This document shows positions 59,023 to 64,000 of a stretch of DNA of 64,000 bases, one piece after another. Numbering within the stretch: the first letter of the stretch is position 1; every line of letters begins with the position of its first letter. A program made the translations under genes and the position numbers. A model generated the notes under the pieces. That model saw only the letters and a list, made by a program, of their open reading frames with translations. It made no database searches and was not told the origin of the DNA. This DNA is from CAWATZ01 sp963784995 (lineage in GTDB: Bacteria > Planctomycetota > Planctomycetia > Gemmatales > Gemmataceae): the NCBI GenBank assembly GCA_963784995.1, contig CAWATZ010000003.1, forward strand, positions 124,001-188,000, written 5' to 3'.

Positions 59023-61650
59023 CTATGCTCCTTGCTGCACCCACTCGCGCAACAGTCGGTAATTCGTCTTGCCGCTGCCCAGCAGAGGGATGGCGTCCAC
59101 CCGACGCACCTCATCCAGACGCATCACGCCGCGCATTCCGGCTTCCCACAACAGGGAGTTGGCTTCCCGCAGGGTGATCTCCGTCGTCGTGAACAGAACG
59201 ATCTTCCGACCGCCTCCCGGCAGTTCCACGCCCTCGACGGCGACACGCGGCCCCTCTTCCGTATCCGGGAAGCGCGCCGCGATCGGTTCCTGCAAGGCCG
59301 GCAGGCTGACCATCTCACCCCCGGCCTTGATGAAGCGCTTCAGCCGACCCGCGAAGTGGAGGAAACCCTCCTCGTCGCGTCGCACCAGGTCGCCGGTCAC
59401 GTACCATTGTTTGCCGGCTCGGTTGCAAAACGGTGACGGTCCCTCGTGCGCCAGATACCCGGCGAAAACGCTCGGTCCGCTGACCAGCAACAAGCCCACT
59501 TTGCCGACGCCGACCTCCTGGTCGGTGTCCACGTCCACGATGCACGTGTCGAGGCCGGGAAGCGCCTGGCCAACCGTGCCCACCCGGCAGGCGGCCGGCG
59601 TGTTGACGGCGACGACCGGCGAACACTCGGTGATGCCGTAGCCCTCCAGCAGCAAGGTTTTCGGTGCCAGGTCCCGGCAACGCTGGAACAGCGCCGGGGG
59701 ACACTTTTCCGCACCCGCGAGGACGAGTCGCAGGCTGGCCAGCTCTTCCGCCCTGGCCCGGCTCAGTACGTAATTGAGAAACGTTGGCGTCGTCGCCAGC
59801 ATGGTGACCTGGTACAGGCCGATCTTTCGCGCCAGGCCGGCCGCGTCGGTCGGGTCGGGATGATGCACCAGACGCAGGCCCGTGAACAGCGGGGCCAGCG
59901 TGGTGACGGTCAGGCCGAAACTGTGAAAGATGGGCAGGAAGCCCAGCAAGGCATCGCCTGGCCGCAGGCCCAGGGAGTCCATCCCGGCGCGGATGTTGGC
60001 GATCAGGTTGCGATGGGAGAGAGGCACCGCCTTGGGTGCCTTCTCCGAACCGGACGTGAACAGGACCACGGCAGGACTGCTGGGATCGGGTCGGGGTGCG
60101 CCGATCCCTCCCAGACCCCTTGCCGCCAGCAAGGCACGCCAGGTCTTCCAACGTCCCACGGCCTCGCGCATTTCCTCCATGCACAGAAACTCGACGCCGG
60201 GAATCGTGATGCCGCTGCGATCCAGGAAGCGGCGCGAGGTGAGCACGTGCGTCAGCCCCATCGAGGTCGCGGCGTGGGCCAGGTTGCTCGGTCCCGTGGT
60301 CCAGTTCAGGACCACCGGTAGCTTGCCCGCCAGGTGCAGACCCAGAAAGGCCATGTCGGCGGCCGCGCTGGCCGGCAGCATCAGGCCGACGTTCGGGGCC
60401 TTGACAGTGCTTACCCAATGGCGGACCAGGATCGCTCCCGCAAGCAGACGACGGTAGCTCACACAACCGCCGTCCTCGTCGGCAACGGCCACACTGTTGC
60501 CCGAAGCCGCGGCGCGGCGGAGGAAGGCCTCGGGAATGGTCTCGCCCAGGACCGTTGCCGCACTGGAGCTGACGCCGCGAAACCACTCCGGCGGAGCGGG
60601 CCGGGGCGGTCCCTTTTCCAGCAGGCCTGCCGCCAGGCCGAAGCACTGGGCGACCGTGGCCGGCACCTGATCGGTGGAGAAGCCAAAACGCTGTTCGACC
60701 AGCAGCGAAAAATCCATGCGCTCCATGCTGTCAAGTCCCAGCTGGTCCAGAGTGACCTCCGGACTGCTCTCCGCTTCCGTCAGAGGCCGCTTGAGCTTCT
60801 CCGAGAGCATGCCAAGCACCTCGGCTTTCACCTCCGGCTTGACTTTGGACACGTCCACCTCGACGGGGCCGGCCAGCGGCGGATACTCGTGGTCGCGTCG
60901 GCCAAAGAGGAAGTGGTAGGGGACGAACGTGGGTTGCTCCTGTCCCTCCACGTTCAGCCGGCGTTCGAGGAAGGCGTTGACCTGGGCTCGTTCCAGCGGC
61001 GGCAACTCCGAACGCGGGACCACTTCGATCGTGATGGTGACGTTGCGGCGTGGCGTCAAGAAGAGGAAGTTGGAAAGCAGGACCCAGAGGGCGTAGAAGA
61101 TGGTCGAGGTCAGTGGCGGCAACCGGCCCGTCCAGGCGAAGCCGAACTTGCTGCCCCACAGCCCGCGCGTCCGAATCAGGATGACCTGACAGTCCGGGAC
61201 CGCCTGAAGGACTTCGGTGGCGGCGCAGGCGCCGCCAAGGACCTCGAGGCCCCGACGCTGCAACCGGCCGCTTGGCCAGAAGACATGGTTGTCTCCGGCC
61301 TTGAGGCCGTCAATGATGGCCTGGACGCTGGAGTCGGCCAGGACGCGGGCGGAGCTGCTGGCGCTTTCCAGGTCGGGGACCTTGAGAGCGTGGACGAGTT
61401 TCATGAACGGCCAGATGAAGGGATTGTTATACGTCCCCTCGTAGACCAGCGGCCGGAGGTCGAGCTGGCCGCCGATCTGCGACAGGATGAGGATCGGATC
61501 GACGTAAGCAGGGTGGTTGGGCATGACCAGCACCTTGCTTTTCCGCGTCAAGCCCTGGAGCGACTCGCGTCCGACGACGCGGACGCGGTAACGCAGACTC
61601 AGGAGCCAACGCGTCAGTTGCCAGACCAGCCAGCGAATCGCGAAACGCAC
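59023..61650 (-). CDS. PlsC-ACP-acyl-CoA/ACP ligase fusion (Aas-like)
   Basis: 875 residues, intact. Domain 1 (1-250) is a 1-acylglycerol-3-phosphate acyltransferase: NHPAYVDPILI at 45-55 gives the H-x4-D catalytic pair, WPSGRLQRRG-like FWPSGRLQRRGLE the second block. Domain 2 (about 270-340) is an acyl carrier domain with the phosphopantetheine Ser in LGLDSMERMDFSLLVE. Domain 3 (about 370-875) is an AMP-forming acyl ligase: VVLFTSGSEKAPKAVPLSH, GYGITECSPVVA and YVTGDLVRRDEEGFLHFAGR with Lys in RFIKAGGE. It could activate a fatty acid, load it on its own ACP and transfer it to a lysophospholipid. Start ATG 61650. Confidence 0.92.
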   Translation of the reverse strand: MRFAIRWLVWQLTRWLLSLRYRVRVVGRESLQGLTRKSKVLVMPNHPAYVDPILILSQIGGQLDLRPLVYEGTYNNPFIWPFMKLVHALKVPDLESASSSARVLADSSVQAIIDGLKAGDNHVFWPSGRLQRRGLEVLGGACAATEVLQAVPDCQVILIRTRGLWGSKFGFAWTGRLPPLTSTIFYALWVLLSNFLFLTPRRNVTITIEVVPRSELPPLERAQVNAFLERRLNVEGQEQPTFVPYHFLFGRRDHEYPPLAGPVEVDVSKVKPEVKAEVLGMLSEKLKRPLTEAESSPEVTLDQLGLDSMERMDFSLLVEQRFGFSTDQVPATVAQCFGLAAGLLEKGPPRPAPPEWFRGVSSSAATVLGETIPEAFLRRAAASGNSVAVADEDGGCVSYRRLLAGAILVRHWVSTVKAPNVGLMLPASAAADMAFLGLHLAGKLPVVLNWTTGPSNLAHAATSMGLTHVLTSRRFLDRSGITIPGVEFLCMEEMREAVGRWKTWRALLAARGLGGIGAPRPDPSSPAVVLFTSGSEKAPKAVPLSHRNLIANIRAGMDSLGLRPGDALLGFLPIFHSFGLTVTTLAPLFTGLRLVHHPDPTDAAGLARKIGLYQVTMLATTPTFLNYVLSRARAEELASLRLVLAGAEKCPPALFQRCRDLAPKTLLLEGYGITECSPVVAVNTPAACRVGTVGQALPGLDTCIVDVDTDQEVGVGKVGLLLVSGPSVFAGYLAHEGPSPFCNRAGKQWYVTGDLVRRDEEGFLHFAGRLKRFIKAGGEMVSLPALQEPIAARFPDTEEGPRVAVEGVELPGGGRKIVLFTTTEITLREANSLLWEAGMRGVMRLDEVRRVDAIPLLGSGKTNYRLLREWVQQGA

Positions 61651-61720
61651 CGGGGCTCCCCCCTTGGGAAAGAGTTCAGGGACGCGAAGGGCGAACAGAC
61701 AGCCTCCGCGAAATGCCTCA

Positions 61721-61772
61721 CGTAGGACGGCTCTCCTGAGCCGTCTGGACGGCTCAGGAGAGCCGTCCTACG
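61721..61772. repeat. Perfect palindrome, 25-bp arms, overlapping M24 stop
   Basis: 61721-61745 is inverted at 61748-61772 with a 2-base loop. The right arm contains the M24 stop codon (TAG read on the minus strand at 61768-61770), so the palindrome ends that gene. Confidence 0.9.
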
Positions 61773-62967
61773 AGCCGAGCAAGCGTTCGTCCCACGGGTA
61801 ATGCGCCATCAACTCGGGGCCCTTGTCCGTGACGAGGACCTGCTCCTCCAGCTTGACCCCGGATCGACCGCCGACCTTGCCGGCGTAACACTCGATGCTC
61901 AGACACGTGTTGGGCTGCACGCAGCCCCGCGGCATCACGGCACCCTTGACCCACACGAAAGGCACGTACGGCGGCTCGTCGTCGTAGCCGGAGCCGTGGA
62001 TCATGCACGAGTATCCCTGGGCGTGATACTCTTCCGGCACCTTCGGCGCCTTGCGGACGATCTCTTCGTAGCTGACTCCCGGCTGGCACAGCGGAATGGT
62101 GCCCTGAATGAAGTCGTACGCAATGCGGTAGGCTTCACGCTGTTCGGCGTCGGCCTTGTCGCCGCACAGGAACGTCCGCGAGATGTCGCAGAGATAACCT
62201 TCCGGGCCCGCCATGTCCGTATCGATGCCGACCAGGTCGCCGAGGCGAACCCTGTTTTCGCCGGCCTCGTTAAACCAGGGATTGGTGTTCTGCCCCGCGG
62301 CCAGGAGCCGGGTGCTGCAATGTTCCCCCCCCAGCTCCAGCAGCTTGCCGGTAAACACGGCGAACAACTCGTTCTCACTCACGCCCGGCCGGATCGCCTT
62401 TTCCATGGCGCGGAGGGATTCCTCGGCCACCCGGCAGGACCGATGCAGCAGTTCGATTTCATCGACGCTCTTGATCAGCTTGGCGGCGACAACGACCTCG
62501 TCTGCATCGGTGAGCGTCAGGCCCGCTGCCTCCAGGGCCCGGACGCCGTACCAGTCGAGCTGATCGAAGCCGACCTTGCCGCCGGCCAGGCCCCAACCTT
62601 TCAGCAGGTCCTTCAGCTCCGCGGCCCAGTCGGCGGAAATGCGATCTACCTCGTGCTGCGCGAAGCGATACTGCCAGGCCTTGGCCGGGCGCGCCGTCGG
62701 CCAGACGGCCCTGGCGATGAACAGGGACTTGGAGTACTCGAAGAGCTGCGGATCGCCCTGCACAGGCACCAGGGCGTAGCGGGCCAGGTTGATGGACGTC
62801 CAGATATCCATGACGGATACGCCCGTCGCATAACGGACGTTGACGGGATTGACGAGCAAAAGGGCGGCGACGTCGCGTTTGGCCATCTCGGCTTGCATCT
62901 TGGCGAGCCGATCCTTTCGCAATCGTGCATGATTCACTTCGCGGGCGGGTCGAGAGACGTTGGTCAT
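61768..62967 (-). CDS. M24-family peptidase (aminopeptidase P-like/creatinase-like)
   Basis: 399 residues; ATG 62967 has AGGAAG seven bases upstream, while a frame to 62988 is unsupported. The C-terminal pita-bread fold shows metal-ligand segments GIDTDMAGPEGYLCDISRTF (Asp pair), MIHGSGYDDEPPYVP (His), CLSIECYAG (Glu) and GVKLEEQVLVTDKG (Glu). The N-terminal domain contains LLLVNPVNVRYATGVSVMD. Members include Xaa-Pro peptidases, creatinase and DddP-type DMSP lyases; which applies here cannot be decided, though the C-terminus differs from ordinary aminopeptidase P. No frameshift. Confidence 0.87.
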   Translation of the reverse strand: MTNVSRPAREVNHARLRKDRLAKMQAEMAKRDVAALLLVNPVNVRYATGVSVMDIWTSINLARYALVPVQGDPQLFEYSKSLFIARAVWPTARPAKAWQYRFAQHEVDRISADWAAELKDLLKGWGLAGGKVGFDQLDWYGVRALEAAGLTLTDADEVVVAAKLIKSVDEIELLHRSCRVAEESLRAMEKAIRPGVSENELFAVFTGKLLELGGEHCSTRLLAAGQNTNPWFNEAGENRVRLGDLVGIDTDMAGPEGYLCDISRTFLCGDKADAEQREAYRIAYDFIQGTIPLCQPGVSYEEIVRKAPKVPEEYHAQGYSCMIHGSGYDDEPPYVPFVWVKGAVMPRGCVQPNTCLSIECYAGKVGGRSGVKLEEQVLVTDKGPELMAHYPWDERLLGS

Positions 62968-63041
62968 GGTGAAGCTTCCTGAGGCCAAGAAGTTAACTTG
63001 AACAGTCCGATTCGTTGCATCGAAACGAATTCCTTAGCGTT

Positions 63042-63119
63042 CATTTCAACAATGTAGTCCTCACGCTCCGCGTGAGGGAATTCCCTCACGCGGAGCGTGA
63101 GGACTACATTGTTGAAATG
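63042..63119. repeat. Perfect 78-bp palindrome without loop
   Basis: 63042-63080 is exactly inverted at 63081-63119 with no spacer (centre GGAATTCC). Each arm contains a smaller hairpin, CTCACGCTCCGCGTGAG. It fills most of the gap between the transporter and M24 genes. Confidence 0.95.
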
Positions 63120-63124
63120 GTCCC

Positions 63125-64000
63125 TTACACGACCCGCAAGCCGCGCGGGACGACAAGCGGCTCCAGGAGGGAGAAGAGCCCCTGGACGGCCAGCGCCATC
63201 ACGGCCGCCGGGACGGCTCCCGCGAGAATGTACCAGGGATTGTCGAGCCGAATGCCCAGGAGGATCAGTTGACCATAACCTCCCGCGCCGATAATCGCGC
63301 CGATGGTGGCCGTCCCCACGTTGATGACGGCGGCTGTCTTGATGCCGGACAAAATCGAGCGCGAAGCCAGGGGCAACTCAATCCGCCGCAGCCGGGCCCA
63401 CGGCGGCAGACCGATCACCTCGGCAGCCTCCCGCAGAGACGGCGAAACGTCGTGCAGACCCGTAACCGTGTTGCGGACGATGGGCAGCAGGCTGTACAGG
63501 AACAACGCCACCAGCGCCGGCCAGGCGCCCAGCCCCAGCAGCGGAATCATGAACACCAGCAGGGCCATCGAGGGGATGGTCTGGATGATGCTGACCAGGC
63601 CGAGAACGTACTTCCCAAGGCGCGGAATGCAGGCCGCGACGATGCCCAGGGGCACGGCAATGAGGATCGCTAACGCCAATGACGCGGCGACCAGGAAGAG
63701 GTGCTGTCCGGTCGCTGTCAGGACGGCCCAACTTAAACGCCTGGCCGGGCTCGGGCCGGAAGGCAGAGCAGGCAGGCCTAATTTAGCGTGCAGAAACTCC
63801 GCGGCCGCCTCCTGCTCGGTCAGGTAGTCCTCGCTGACGCGGTTATTCATCTCCACCATCTCCCGGGTGGCAATGGCGCCTTCCAGTCGGCGCAGGGCCG
63901 CCACGGCGCCGGGATGACGCTCGTCCAGGTCGCTCCGCCACAGCAGCCGGGCCTCGTAGATCTTCAAGGCGCCCAGGTCGTCTTCCAGGACGCGCAGGTT
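63125..64000 (-). CDS. Osmoprotectant-type ABC transporter, substrate-binding/permease fusion, 5' end beyond window
   Basis: The frame is open to the window edge. The permease part has ABC-2 type inner-membrane helices with LVAASLALAILIAVPLGIV, IIQTIPSMALLVFMIPLLGL, ALFLYSLLPIVRNTVTGLHD (EAA-like loop), AAEVIGLPPWARLRRIELPL and ATIGAIIGAGGYGQLILLGI, typical of OpuC/ProW-type permeases. Upstream, NLRVLEDDLGALKIYEARLL and ATREMVEMNNRVSEDYLTEQ match the C-terminus of the OpuAC-type glycine-betaine/choline-binding protein, so the substrate-binding domain is fused before the permease. Start not in the window. Substrate presumably glycine betaine or a similar solute. Confidence 0.88.
   Translation of the reverse strand, partial: NLRVLEDDLGALKIYEARLLWRSDLDERHPGAVAALRRLEGAIATREMVEMNNRVSEDYLTEQEAAAEFLHAKLGLPALPSGPSPARRLSWAVLTATGQHLFLVAASLALAILIAVPLGIVAACIPRLGKYVLGLVSIIQTIPSMALLVFMIPLLGLGAWPALVALFLYSLLPIVRNTVTGLHDVSPSLREAAEVIGLPPWARLRRIELPLASRSILSGIKTAAVINVGTATIGAIIGAGGYGQLILLGIRLDNPWYILAGAVPAAVMALAVQGLFSLLEPLVVPRGLRVV

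Overview
The window looks like a chromosome segment of a GC-rich planctomycete, most likely Gemmataceae-like. The evidence is lineage-typical gene content rather than a marker gene: a DUF1559 prepilin-like protein, DUF1583-type proteins, an ECF sigma factor carrying a TIGR03067-type domain, DUF1573, a Cys-type double sulfatase, a WD40 giant, an FHA-Ser/Thr kinase, and many long perfect palindromes between and even inside genes. No rRNA, tRNA, CRISPR array or intact insertion sequence was seen.

Layout. 1-4.3 kb (minus): cytidylate kinase (cut by the window edge), a coiled-coil lipoprotein, RimI, a DUF11 repeat protein and a MazG-like pyrophosphohydrolase. 5.2-6.7 kb: broken AbiEi/AbiEii pair. 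6.9-16.8 kb: a defence-like island built around a DndC-type PP-loop protein and a DndB-like DGQHR protein, with a divergent phosphorothioation-associated methyltransferase, DUF4007, a ~1170-codon P-loop ATPase, a tiny protein and a GIY-YIG-like protein; no DndA, DndD or DndE is visible. 16.8-19.1 kb: accessory small genes and gene remnants. 19.1-22.4 kb (minus): a four-gene sugar (probably L-fucose-type) dehydrogenase/isomerase/mutarotase operon. 22.6-30.8 kb: double sulfatase, WD40-DUF1583-zinc-ribbon membrane protein, DUF1559 and DUF1583-like proteins. 31-34.3 kb: histidine kinase plus NtrC-type regulator. 34.4-37 kb: HrpB helicase. 37-38 kb: MazEF-like pair. 38-41.4 kb (minus): YjhG-type xylonate dehydratase, CoA-binding protein, metallopeptidase. 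41.8-46.1 kb: lipoprotein, family-5 uracil-DNA glycosylase, FHA kinase, MazG and methyltransferase. 46.1-51.7 kb (minus): DUF1573, sigma factor, alpha/beta hydrolase, zinc-ribbon membrane protein. 51.9-59 kb: an enolase-superfamily gene and an Rpn-like gene followed by duplicated and truncated copies of both. 59-64 kb (minus): PlsC-ACP-acyl ligase fusion, M24 peptidase, and a substrate-binding/permease fusion of an osmoprotectant-type ABC transporter.

Two features run through the whole window. First, many otherwise good genes are split by single-base frameshifts, most of them extra bases that often duplicate a neighbour; removing one base restores the full family-length protein. The island is the densest area. 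This looks more like uncorrected long-read errors than natural decay, although decay of the island cannot be excluded. Where a gene is described as frameshifted, the coordinates give the reconstructed span. Second, long palindromes occupy many intergenic gaps (including divergent ones, where terminators are not expected), and short palindromic elements sit in-frame inside three genes.
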